Positions 27,394-35,340 of a stretch of 64,000 bases of DNA are shown in pieces. Under the pieces are notes generated by a model that did no database searches, was not told the origin of the DNA, and saw nothing but the letters and a program-made list of their open reading frames with translations. The DNA is from Massilia sp. erpn (GTDB lineage Bacteria > Pseudomonadota > Gammaproteobacteria > Burkholderiales > Burkholderiaceae_D). Position 1 is the first letter of the stretch; every line of letters starts with the position of its first letter. The stretch lies in contig NZ_CP053748.1 in NCBI RefSeq assembly GCF_024400215.1, forward strand, positions 2,108,001 to 2,172,000, written 5' to 3'. The position numbers were made by a program, and so were the translations under genes.

Positions 27394-28163
27394 GTCCAGA
27401 TCTTCCACGGCGCCTTGCCGCTCTGCCACAAGTCCTCCAGGTGGAACTTGTCGCGCAGCGTGTCCATCGGCTGCCAGAAACCGTTGTGGCGGTAGGCGGC
27501 GATCTGCTTGTCGCGCGCCAGGTTTTCCATCGGTTCCTTTTCCCAGATGGTGGCGTCGTCGGCGATGTAGTCGATGACTTTGGGCGAGAGCACGAAATAG
27601 CCGCCGTTGATCCAGCTGCCGTCGCCCTGCGGCTTCTCGCGGAAGCTGTCGATGACGTCGCCGTGCATTTCCACCGCGCCGAAACGGCCGGGCGGCTGCA
27701 CCGCCGTCATGGTGCCGAGCAGGCCATGCTGTTTGTGGAAGGCGATGCTGGCGGCGATATCGATGTCGGCCACGCCGTCGCCGTAGGTAAAGCAGAAAGC
27801 TTCCTCGTTCTCGACGAAGCGGCGCACGCGCTTCAGGCGGCCGCCGGTCATGCTGTCGTCGCCGGTGTCGACCAGGGTCACGCGCCACGGTTCGGCGTGG
27901 CGCTCGTGCACTTCCATGGCATTCTTCTGCAGGTCGAAGGTGACGTCCGAGGTGTGCAGGAAGTAGTTGGCGAAGAATTCCTTGATGACGTAGCCCTTGT
28001 AGCCGCAGCAGATCACGAAATCGTTGATGCCGTGGGCCGAGTAGGACTTGAGGATGTGCCAGAGAATCGGCTTGCCGCCGATCTCCACCATCGGCTTGGG
28101 CTTGACGGTGGTTTCTTCGCTCAGCCGTGTACCCAATCCGCCGGCCAGAATGACTGCTTTCAT
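27390..28163 (-). CDS. rfbF: Glucose-1-phosphate cytidylyltransferase
   Basis: 257 residues. It has the nucleotidyltransferase signature [18 protein letters not shown] followed by [17 protein letters not shown], plus [17 protein letters not shown] and [13 protein letters not shown], as in RfbF/DdhA/AscA. It makes CDP-glucose from CTP and glucose-1-phosphate and so commits sugar to the CDP-3,6-dideoxyhexose route. A 106-bp gap with no evident gene separates it from the acetyltransferase gene upstream, the widest gap among the sugar genes, so an internal promoter is possible there. Confidence 0.97.
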   Translation of the reverse strand: MKAVILAGGLGTRLSEETTVKPKPMVEIGGKPILWHILKSYSAHGINDFVICCGYKGYVIKEFFANYFLHTSDVTFDLQKNAMEVHERHAEPWRVTLVDTGDDSMTGGRLKRVRRFVENEEAFCFTYGDGVADIDIAASIAFHKQHGLLGTMTAVQPPGRFGAVEMHGDVIDSFREKPQGDGSWINGGYFVLSPKVIDYIADDATIWEKEPMENLARDKQIAAYRHNGFWQPMDTLRDKFHLEDLWQSGKAPWKIWT

Positions 28164-28269
28164 ATTATTCTCGATCAGTTAGGTGGTTGCAGTCGCAGGG
28201 ACGCCGCCGGGCGCCTTGCCTTCTTATTGTGGGCGCTCCGCTGGCTATTGTAAACCTTGGTTGGCCGGC

Positions 28270-28821
28270 CTAAGCCTCGATTTGAATACCGTTTGGCAGG
28301 TATTTTTCGTATTTGGCGAGGGTGGCCAGGATGGTCGTTTTGTCCATCTTGAAGTAATAGTCGAGTTCCGACTCGCCCGTGACCTGGGCGCCGAAGCGTT
28401 CGTGGAACTGGATCACGCTGGTATTCCCCTTGCGCACGTCGAAATGCGCGCCCTCGAAGCCCAGGTGCAGGGCGTAGTGGTAGATGATCAGGGCCGATTC
28501 GATGGCGAAGCCGGACGGCGCGCCATCCTTCTTGATCCAGGAACCCCAGCAAAAGGAAGCGTCCTGCTGGTCGTACAGGCGCACGGTGCCCACCGCTTCC
28601 CCGGCCGTATCCTCGATGATGAAGTAGATCTGGCCCGCGTCCTGGGCATAGCCGGCCAGCCAGGCTTCCTGCTTGGCCAGGTCGGGCGAGGTGGCCGACA
28701 GGTAGCGGCCCTTGCTGGCGTCGGTGCGCAGGCCGAGGATGAAGGCGGCGTCGGCCACCGTCGCGTCGCGGAACACCAGCTTGTTGCCGCGGATGGCTTT
28801 GGGCTTGATAAAGCGGGGCAT
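28270..28821 (-). CDS. GNAT-family N-acetyltransferase (RimJ/RimL-like), probable amino-sugar acetyltransferase
   Basis: 183 residues with the GNAT core: NKLVFRDATVADAAFILGLR at the start, YFIIEDTAGEAVGTVRLYD, SGFAIESALIIYHYALHLGF as the acetyl-CoA helix region, and VIQFHERFGAQVTGE near the end. It follows the aminotransferase gene by 11 bases. It probably acetylates the 3-amino group made there, giving a dTDP-3-acetamido-3,6-dideoxyhexose. The known FdtC/QdtC enzymes are hexapeptide-repeat acetyltransferases, so a GNAT enzyme here would be a non-homologous replacement. The substrate assignment is contextual. Confidence 0.8.
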   Translation of the reverse strand: MPRFIKPKAIRGNKLVFRDATVADAAFILGLRTDASKGRYLSATSPDLAKQEAWLAGYAQDAGQIYFIIEDTAGEAVGTVRLYDQQDASFCWGSWIKKDGAPSGFAIESALIIYHYALHLGFEGAHFDVRKGNTSVIQFHERFGAQVTGESELDYYFKMDKTTILATLAKYEKYLPNGIQIEA

Positions 28822-28832
28822 GGCCAGGCTCC

Positions 28833-29942
28833 TTACAGGCTGGCCAGGATGGCGCGCACGGCGGCCGCCACCTGGTCCACCTGCTCCAGGCTCAGGTGCG
28901 GGCCGACCGGCAGGCTGAGTACTTCGCGGTGGATCGCTTCGGCGATCGGGAAGTCACCTGGCTGGTATCCCAGTTCGGCATATGCCTGCTGCAGATGCGG
29001 GGCGATCGGATAGTGCACGATGGTGCCGATGCCTTGCTCGGCCAGGCGCTGCGCCAGCACGTCGCGCTGGGCGTGGCGCACCACGTACAGGTGCCAGACC
29101 GGTTCGGCCCAATCCGGGACGTGCGGCAGCAGCAGGCCGGGAATGCCGGCCAGCTGCTCGCTATAGCGCGCCGCCTGGGCGCGGCGCAGGGCATTGCCTT
29201 CGTCCAGCACGTTCAGCTTCACATTCAGCACGGCGGCCTGCATCTCGTCCAGGCGCGAGTTAAAGCCCTGCACCAGATTGTGGTACTTCTTCTGCGAGCC
29301 GTAATTGCGGTAGGTGCGCAGCAGCTCGGCCAGGGCGGCGTCGTCCGTGACCACGCCGCCGGCGTCGCCCAGGGCGCCCAGGTTCTTGCCCGGATAGAAG
29401 CTGAAGGCGGCGGCATCGCCCAGCTGGCCGCTGCGCTTGCCGTGGCACAGGGCGCCATGCGCCTGGGCCGCGTCTTCCACCACTTTCAGCTTGTGCTTGC
29501 GCGCGATGGCGGCGATGGCCGGCATATCGGCCGGCTGGCCGTACAGGTGCACGGCGACGATGGCCTTGGTGCGCGGCGTGATGGCCGCCTCGATGCGGGC
29601 CGGGTCGATGTTATAGGTCGCCTCCACCGGCTCCACCGGGATCGGCGTGGCGCCGCACTGGCTGACCGCCAGCCAGGTGGCGATGAAGGTGTTGCTGGGC
29701 ACGATCACCTCGTCGCCCGGGCCGATGCCGTAGGCGCGCAGGATCAGCATGATGGCGTCCAGGCCATTGGCCACGCCGATGCCGTGCTGCACGCCGCAAT
29801 AGGCGGCGAAGCGCCGTTCGAAGTTTTCCACTTCCTGGCCCAGGATATACCAGCCGGAATGCAGCACGCGCTGCAGGGCCGCTTCGAGTTCGGCCTGCTG
29901 GCTCAGGTTGATGGCTTTCAGATCGAGAAAGGGAACGCTCAT
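28833..29942 (-). CDS. DegT/DnrJ/EryC1 sugar aminotransferase (FdtB/QdtB-like)
   Basis: 369 residues, PLP-dependent. The PLP lysine is in [41 protein letters not shown] and [14 protein letters not shown] are typical of the sugar-nucleotide aminotransferase family. Downstream of a 3,4-ketoisomerase gene (9-base gap), the best match is the dTDP-3-keto-6-deoxyhexose 3-aminotransferase of Fuc3NAc/Qui3NAc synthesis. dTDP-glucose synthesis genes (rmlA, rmlB) are not in the window and must be supplied elsewhere. Confidence 0.9.
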   Translation of the reverse strand: MSVPFLDLKAINLSQQAELEAALQRVLHSGWYILGQEVENFERRFAAYCGVQHGIGVANGLDAIMLILRAYGIGPGDEVIVPSNTFIATWLAVSQCGATPIPVEPVEATYNIDPARIEAAITPRTKAIVAVHLYGQPADMPAIAAIARKHKLKVVEDAAQAHGALCHGKRSGQLGDAAAFSFYPGKNLGALGDAGGVVTDDAALAELLRTYRNYGSQKKYHNLVQGFNSRLDEMQAAVLNVKLNVLDEGNALRRAQAARYSEQLAGIPGLLLPHVPDWAEPVWHLYVVRHAQRDVLAQRLAEQGIGTIVHYPIAPHLQQAYAELGYQPGDFPIAEAIHREVLSLPVGPHLSLEQVDQVAAAVRAILASL

Positions 29943-29951
29943 GGATGGCTT

Positions 29952-30386
29952 TCAGCGGGGAGGGTGATCGGGATGCTGGCCGCGCGCGACGGCCTGGAAT
30001 TCATCGTAATCGTGGAAATAGTCTTTGGGATCGTAATTGGTCGAGGCCAGCACCAGGCAAACCCCGCCCGACGAGAAGTTCTCCACTTCGCGCCACATCA
30101 TCTTGGGGATGTACAGGCCGTAGTAGGAACGGTTCAGGTGGATCTTCTTGCGCCCGAAGCCGTCGTCCACGATCACGTCGAAGCTGCCGGACATGGCGAT
30201 CATGAACTGCTGCAGTTCGATATGGCCATGGCCGGCGCGGGTCGAGCCGCCCGGCACGTCGTACAGGTAGTAGACGCGCTTGATGTCGAAGGGGATCTGC
30301 TGGCCGCCTTCGATCACCGACAGGTTGCCGCGCGGGTCGGAATGTTTGGGCAGCTGAATGATCTTGCACTCATCGAGCAGGGACAT
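29952..30386 (-). CDS. dTDP-4-oxo-6-deoxyhexose 3,4-ketoisomerase (FdtA/QdtA family, WxcM-like)
   Basis: 144-residue single-domain cupin. HSDPRGNLSVIEGGQQIPFD, YYLYDVPGGSTRAGHGHIEL (the metal-free active-site His pair), FDVIVDDGFGRKKIHL and GLYIPKMMWREVENFSSG match the FdtA/QdtA family. It moves the keto group from C4 to C3 before transamination. Whether the product is galacto (Fuc3N) or gluco (Qui3N) cannot be decided by eye. The stop of the upstream GT2 lies only 2 bases away. Confidence 0.9.
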   Translation of the reverse strand: MSLLDECKIIQLPKHSDPRGNLSVIEGGQQIPFDIKRVYYLYDVPGGSTRAGHGHIELQQFMIAMSGSFDVIVDDGFGRKKIHLNRSYYGLYIPKMMWREVENFSSGGVCLVLASTNYDPKDYFHDYDEFQAVARGQHPDHPPR

Positions 30387-30388
30387 GC

Positions 30389-31273
30389 TTATCCTTTCAG
30401 CGGCTTGAGGTAGGCCAGGTAGCGCTCATACGAGCGGCCGATCTGGTCGAACACGCCGCGCAGCGAGAGATACACGGCATGCACCTGTTCCTGCGTGGCC
30501 AGCAGCTCTTCGGTGCTGATGGTGCCGATCTGGTGCGAGCAGTACAGGATGTCGATATAGTCCGAGAAGCAGTAGCCGAAGTTCGGATTCGAGTTCGGAT
30601 TCGAGTTCGACTGCAGCGCCTGGTCGCGGCGGAAGTAGCTCAGCTCTTCATCGATATAGAAGGCCGCTGCGCCTTCCACCAGATTGAAGTAGGCCGCCAC
30701 GTCGGCCAGGCCCACGGTGCAGTCGTGCGTGCCGACCTTGAACAGATTGTGCCAGCCGATCTGCCACAGCTTGCTGCGGCGGAACATGATGGTGCTGAAT
30801 TCGCCGATGAAGTTGCGCATGCCGAGCGCCATGCTGCGGTGCAGATCGCGTCCGCTCATCATGCCGCTGGCTTCGTAAGGGCGGCGCGTTTCCACGCGCT
30901 GGTTGCCGGAATCGATCACCTGCGAGGCCGAGAAGATCAGTTCCACCTCGTCGCGCCCGGCCACGGCGGCCACCATGCGCTCGACGCAGAAGGGATGCAG
31001 CAGATCGTCGTCGAACAGCGGCTTGACGAAGACGCCCTTGGCGCCATAGAAGGCGCCCAGCACATTGTCGGCCCGGATCACGCTGCTGCGCTGGTAGATC
31101 ACGCCGGGGAAGCGGGCGCAGATGTCGCGGATTTCCTCGGTCGGGCAATTGTCGCTGACCAGGATTTCGATATTCGGATACGTCTGGCCGATGGCCGAGC
31201 GCAGGCATTGCTCAAAATGGCCCGGCTTGTAGGACGGGATCACGATGCTGACTAAAGGTAAGGCCATAACCAT
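30389..31273 (-). CDS. Family 2 glycosyltransferase
   Basis: 294 residues (292 if the second ATG at 31267 is used). The GT-A core is clear: LPLVSIVIPSYKPGHFEQCL, NIEILVSDNCPTEEI and a DDD metal-binding motif in VKPLFDDDLLHPFCVERM. A short repetitive linker SNSNPNSNPN near residue 230 comes from a 12-bp DNA repeat. No membrane helix is evident. It is probably one of the transferases that extend the glycan of this locus; donor sugar unknown. Confidence 0.85.
   Translation of the reverse strand: MVMALPLVSIVIPSYKPGHFEQCLRSAIGQTYPNIEILVSDNCPTEEIRDICARFPGVIYQRSSVIRADNVLGAFYGAKGVFVKPLFDDDLLHPFCVERMVAAVAGRDEVELIFSASQVIDSGNQRVETRRPYEASGMMSGRDLHRSMALGMRNFIGEFSTIMFRRSKLWQIGWHNLFKVGTHDCTVGLADVAAYFNLVEGAAAFYIDEELSYFRRDQALQSNSNPNSNPNFGYCFSDYIDILYCSHQIGTISTEELLATQEQVHAVYLSLRGVFDQIGRSYERYLAYLKPLKG
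30581..30611 (-). repeat. 12-bp in-frame tandem repeat inside the GT2 gene
   Basis: The unit GTTCGGATTCGA is present about 2.5 times and encodes the Ser-Asn-Pro-Asn linker of the GT2 protein. As the unit is a multiple of three, slippage would change linker length without a frameshift. Confidence 0.8.
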
Positions 31274-31324
31274 CCTATATTCGTAAGGCGCTCAGCGCGC
31301 CGGTTGCAGGGCCGCTGGCGGAAC

Positions 31325-32629
31325 TCAGGCCGCTTGCGCGAGGATGATGTACTGCCACGGCAGCGCATCCTGCACTGCGGTTTCGGGATCGCTGCCGCTG
31401 GCCTGGGCCAGGGCGCGCAGCGCCGGCAGGAAGGCTTCGCGGCCCGCTTCTTCGCGGATCACCGGCGTGCCGCCCGCGATGCGGAAGCCTGCCTGCTGGA
31501 ACATATCAAGAATTGTTCCGCGCGTAAATACCCGTACATCAGGCAAATCGAGCACGGTACCGGGCTGGTAGCGCAGGTCGCCCACGGCCAGGCGCGCCTG
31601 CATGCTCCAGTGCTGGAAATTGCGCAGTGAAGCGACCACCGTGCCGCCCGGCTTGATGTGGCGGCGGATGCGCGCCAGCATGGCCCAGGGGTCGCGCAGG
31701 CTGCTCAGCACATCGCCCAGAATCCAGCAGTCGGCGCCGGCCACGTGGGCGTAAAACTTGTCGTCGGCCTGCTCGATATCGGTGTTGAACACATAATCGC
31801 AGTGCGGCCGCGCCAGGTTGGCCAGGGCCGGATCGGCTTCGACGCCGGTGTAATCGCAGATCGGGTGGGCGGCGCGGTAAGCCTTGGCGAACACGCCGTT
31901 GTGGCAGCCCACTTCCACCAGCTTTTGCGCGTCGGGCGGCACGAAGGCCAGCAGGTGCTGGTCGACGGCGCTGTCGGCGGCCGGCAGGTCGTAGTGGTAG
32001 CCGCCGGTGCGCACCACCGTGCCTTGCCAGGGATGCTTGATGTAGTGGCGCGCGGTCTCGGAACCGAAGTCGTCGCGCACCCACTGCACATGCTTGAGCA
32101 GATCGGCCTTGCCGGCCCGGTGCAGGGCCAGCATGGTCGTGATCATGGGCGCGCCGTGCTTGATCGGCAGCGGCCACTGGCGCATCACGTCCATATTCAC
32201 CAGCATGCAGGCCGGGTGCAGATAGGCCACCTCGCCGTCATCCGGACGGTCGTAGCCTTGCTCGTTGACCTGCTGGATGCTGCCCACGCCCCACAGTTCC
32301 GGTGTCAGTTCGCCCTGCAGCGATTCCAGGAAGCCGCCCTTGACGATTTCCACGTCCGAATCGAGGAACAGCACCTGGCCTTCCAGGCCCAGATTGCGGA
32401 TGGCCCAGGACATGCCGGGACCGTGGTGGATGTTGTAGCCGAAGGGGATGAATTCCACGTTCGGGAAAGACTCGGCGATCGCCTTGATCTGCAGTGATAT
32501 CTCAGGATTGGAGCCGTCGATCACATACACCTTGTTCGCGTAGAACTGGCGGAAGGTGCGCAGCAGCGCCTCGATCAGGTCGGGCGAATTGTAGGACACC
32601 GTGATGACTGGGATGTGGGCGGTACTCAT
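31325..32629 (-). CDS. GT2-like glycosyltransferase fused to a methyltransferase-like domain
   Basis: 434 residues. The ATG at 32629 is preceded by AAGGA. Residues 1-215 form a GT-A domain (IPVITVSYNSPDLIEALLRT, KVYVIDGSNPEI, metal motif VLFLDSDVEIVKGGF). Residues about 225-434 are a class I methyltransferase-like domain: KLVEVGCHNGVFAKAYRA as motif I, ADCWILGDVLSSLRDPWAML, then FQQAGFRIAGG and the tail DALPWQYIILAQAA. The same tail ends the GT41 fusion next door (DALPYQYLVRAVAA), so the two genes share a duplicated module. The enzyme may both add and methylate a sugar, or the second domain may only scaffold. Confidence 0.83.
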   Translation of the reverse strand: MSTAHIPVITVSYNSPDLIEALLRTFRQFYANKVYVIDGSNPEISLQIKAIAESFPNVEFIPFGYNIHHGPGMSWAIRNLGLEGQVLFLDSDVEIVKGGFLESLQGELTPELWGVGSIQQVNEQGYDRPDDGEVAYLHPACMLVNMDVMRQWPLPIKHGAPMITTMLALHRAGKADLLKHVQWVRDDFGSETARHYIKHPWQGTVVRTGGYHYDLPAADSAVDQHLLAFVPPDAQKLVEVGCHNGVFAKAYRAAHPICDYTGVEADPALANLARPHCDYVFNTDIEQADDKFYAHVAGADCWILGDVLSSLRDPWAMLARIRRHIKPGGTVVASLRNFQHWSMQARLAVGDLRYQPGTVLDLPDVRVFTRGTILDMFQQAGFRIAGGTPVIREEAGREAFLPALRALAQASGSDPETAVQDALPWQYIILAQAA

Positions 32630-32658
32630 GGGCGAGGTTTCCTTTGGATGTCCTGGGT

Positions 32659-35172
32659 TCAGGCGGCGACGGCGCGCACCAGATATTGATAGGGCAGGGC
32701 GTCCTGCACCGCCAGTTCCGGATCGGCGCCGCTGGCGATGGCCATCTGGCGGATCGCCGCCAGCATCGCTTCCGGCGGCGCGTGCAGGGTCACGGTATTC
32801 ATGTCGACCACATTGAAGCCGCATTCGCGCAACAGCAGGGCCAGGGTGCTGCGCGTGAACCAATGCAGGTTGGCGCGGTTGAGCAGGCCATTGTCCTGGT
32901 ATTGCAGATTGCCGCTGGCCAGGCAGGATTGCAGCGCCCAGTTCTGCGCGTTCGAGACGCAGGCCACCACTTCCACCGGGCCGGTGGCGTGCCGGCGCAG
33001 ATTGCGCAGCATGGTCCACGGGTCGCGCAGGCGTTCCAGCGTGTCGGGGAAGACCCAGCACTGGGTCGCGCCCAGGCGGCGCCAGTCGGCATCGTCGAGC
33101 TGTTCGGCGTCGGCCGCCAGCACTTCGCTGCTCCATGGCGTGTCCGGCGTGGCCAGGCTGACGCTGGTGTAGCGCGCCTGCGGATTGGCCGAGCGGTAGG
33201 CTTGCGCCAGCACGCCATTGCCGATTTCGGCCACGCTGTGCAGGCCGTTGCGCAGCATGCGCAGCATGCCGGCGTGCTGCACCGGCATGTTGTCCGGAGC
33301 CGGCACGGCGCCGGGCGCGGTTTCATCCTGCAGCGGCACGCCTTCCGGACGGGGAATCACGCTGGCGTACAGGTCTTCCAGGTCGCGCACGAAGCGCGGC
33401 GTGTCGAACAGCGGGCTGGCCTCGCGCGTGGCCAGCAGGCGCTGGCGCAGGGCCGCCAGTTCGGCGCGGTTGCCGGCCAGGGCCACGGCGCGCTCTTCGT
33501 AATCATTTAGTTCGTGCGTCACCAGCTCCGGCAAGCCCATGGCGTGCAGCAGGCTGCCGGCCATGCGCGCGCTGAAGGTGCGGCCGGCGCAGGTCAGCAC
33601 CGGCAGGCCGGCCCACAGCGCATCGCTGGCGGTGGTGCCGGCGTTGAAGGGCGCGGTGTCGAGGAAGAGGTCGGCCAGCTGGAAGCGCGCCAGATAATCG
33701 GCCGGCGCCACGCGGCCGGCGAACAGCAGGCGCTCGCGCGCCACGCCGCGGCTTTCCGCTTCGCGCAGCAGATTGGCGCGGGTTTCCTCGGTGTCGGCCA
33801 CCATCCACAGCACGCTGTCGGGCACGCGCTGCAGGATGCGCATCCAGGCCGAGAACACTTCCGGCGTGAACTTGTAATTGTTGTTGAAGGAGCAGAAGAT
33901 GAACTTGTCTTCCGGCAGCCCGTTGCCGGCCTTGGTCGGCGTGGCGCCGATGGCGCGCTGGCGGTCGTTGATCTGGAACGTGTGCGGCATGTGCAGCGGC
34001 TTTTCCGTGAAATACGGTTCCAGCTCGGGCGGCAGCACAAAGGGGTCGGAGATCACGTAATCGACGCCGGGAATCGCGGTCGGGCCGGGGAAGCCGAGCC
34101 AGGTGGCCTGCACCGGGGCCGGACGGTAAGCCAGGATGCCGGGCCGCGCGCCCAGGGTCAGGCCGTGCAGGTCGACCAGCAGGTCGATCTCGTGGCGGCG
34201 GATGCAGTGCGCCGCCTCCTCGTCGGTCATGGCGTCGATGCGGATGTAGTGGTCCATGGCGCCCACCACGCGCGCGCGCAGCGGGCTGCCGTCCTCGCGG
34301 CTCCAGCTGAAGGCGTAGACCTCGACGCGGCTGCGGTCGTGCAGCTCATACAGTTCGGCGGTCAGGATCGACACCGCGTGCGAGCAGAAGTCCGAGGACA
34401 GGTAGCCGATGCGCATGCGCTTGTGCGGATAGCCGGTGCCGTCGGTCAGCGGCGCCACATTGCTTTTGACTTTCTCGTCGATGAAGCGGCGCGCTGCGGC
34501 CAGCTGCTCGGCCGGATCGGGCGAGGCGCTGAGCATGGCCAGGGCCGAGGTGGAGCGCTTCAGTTCTTCCGGCCCCAGATTCGGCAAGCCCGCGTACACC
34601 GGCCACTCGCACAGCTTCTGGCGCAGATGGACCCAGTGCGTGATGACGTTGGGCTGCTGCGGATTGAGTTGCAGGCTGCGGCGCAGCATCTGCTCGGCTT
34701 CCGGCAGCAGCTTGCGGATTTCCAGCAGGCGGCCCAGATTGTTCAGGGTCTGCTGGTGCAGGGCGGGCTGGGTGGCGATGTCGGGCTGCACTTCGCGCAG
34801 GATGGCGCGCCACACGTCGAGCGATTCGTCGGGGCGGCCCATGCGCTCGAGCAGGGAGCCGAGGTTCAGGCGCGCTTCGACGAAGTTGGGATTGAGGCCG
34901 ATGGCCTGGCGGTAAGCCTGTTCGGCGCCGGCCTCGTCGCGCTGGTCGCCCAGGGTCACGGCCAGATTGAAGCAGACCGCGTAGGACAGCGGCGAGCGGG
35001 TCTTGTCCAGCCACAGACGGTACAGGGCGCTGGCCTCCTGCGGCACGCCGCGCGCCACCAGTTCCTGGGCCGCCTGGAACAGTTCACCGATCGGCAGCAC
35101 ACCCCGGCTTGCCTGCTTCAGCACGGCTTGGTGGGAAGCGGGAAGAGAGGCGGAGCTGGCTGAAACGGTCAT
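32659..35172 (-). CDS. TPR + GT41 (SPINDLY/OGT-type) O-glycosyltransferase fused to a methyltransferase-like domain
   Basis: 837 residues from ATG 35172 (AAAGA upstream; the longer frame has no ribosome site). TPR helices occupy residues about 20-240 (CFNLAVTLGDQRDEAGAEQA, LNNLGRLLEIRKLLPEAEQM). The GT41 catalytic part follows: MRIGYLSSDFCSHAVSILTA with the catalytic-site His, WLGFPGPTAIPGVDYVISDP, CSFNNNYKFTP with the nucleotide-binding Lys, and LDTAPFNAGTTASDALWAGL. It is clearly paralogous to the GT41 at 22105-24945. The last 200 residues are the degenerate methyltransferase-like module (VAEIGNGVLAQAYRSANP, CWVFPDTLERLRDPWTML, LLRECGFNVVDM). It is the first gene after giant repeat gene 2, about 170 bp downstream on the same strand, which supports it as the acceptor-modifying enzyme. 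Confidence 0.9.
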   Translation of the reverse strand: MTVSASSASLPASHQAVLKQASRGVLPIGELFQAAQELVARGVPQEASALYRLWLDKTRSPLSYAVCFNLAVTLGDQRDEAGAEQAYRQAIGLNPNFVEARLNLGSLLERMGRPDESLDVWRAILREVQPDIATQPALHQQTLNNLGRLLEIRKLLPEAEQMLRRSLQLNPQQPNVITHWVHLRQKLCEWPVYAGLPNLGPEELKRSTSALAMLSASPDPAEQLAAARRFIDEKVKSNVAPLTDGTGYPHKRMRIGYLSSDFCSHAVSILTAELYELHDRSRVEVYAFSWSREDGSPLRARVVGAMDHYIRIDAMTDEEAAHCIRRHEIDLLVDLHGLTLGARPGILAYRPAPVQATWLGFPGPTAIPGVDYVISDPFVLPPELEPYFTEKPLHMPHTFQINDRQRAIGATPTKAGNGLPEDKFIFCSFNNNYKFTPEVFSAWMRILQRVPDSVLWMVADTEETRANLLREAESRGVARERLLFAGRVAPADYLARFQLADLFLDTAPFNAGTTASDALWAGLPVLTCAGRTFSARMAGSLLHAMGLPELVTHELNDYEERAVALAGNRAELAALRQRLLATREASPLFDTPRFVRDLEDLYASVIPRPEGVPLQDETAPGAVPAPDNMPVQHAGMLRMLRNGLHSVAEIGNGVLAQAYRSANPQARYTSVSLATPDTPWSSEVLAADAEQLDDADWRRLGATQCWVFPDTLERLRDPWTMLRNLRRHATGPVEVVACVSNAQNWALQSCLASGNLQYQDNGLLNRANLHWFTRSTLALLLRECGFNVVDMNTVTLHAPPEAMLAAIRQMAIASGADPELAVQDALPYQYLVRAVAA

Positions 35173-35295
35173 CTTGTTCTTTCGCAGAAAACGGCCCGGC
35201 TGCCGACGGGCGTAGAAGGCGTAATCATACCCTGTTGCGCGTGGGAAGACGGGGATTTTGTGGCCTTGGAGCAACTGACCCGTGCCACCGCCATC

Positions 35296-35330
35296 CCCCT
35301 CCGCCCACGGACGGGCCGCGGGCGGAGGGG
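35296..35330 (-). terminator. GC-rich hairpin between giant gene 2 and the GT41-methyltransferase gene
   Basis: A perfect 11-bp stem (CCCCTCCGCCC at 35296 with GGGCGGAGGGG at 35320) closes a 13-base loop just after the stop of giant gene 2. There is no T-run on the minus strand, so it may pause polymerase or protect the 3' end of the giant mRNA from decay, with partial read-through into the glycosylation genes. Confidence 0.6.
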
Positions 35331-35340
35331 CGGGACGGAC

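Noticed and set aside
26308..27888. Longer CDP-glucose dehydratase reading back into rfbF
   Set aside because: The frame is open upstream, but the extra 165 residues are a shadow of rfbF. The Rossmann motif starts right after ATG 27393, which overlaps the rfbF stop as in other operon junctions here.
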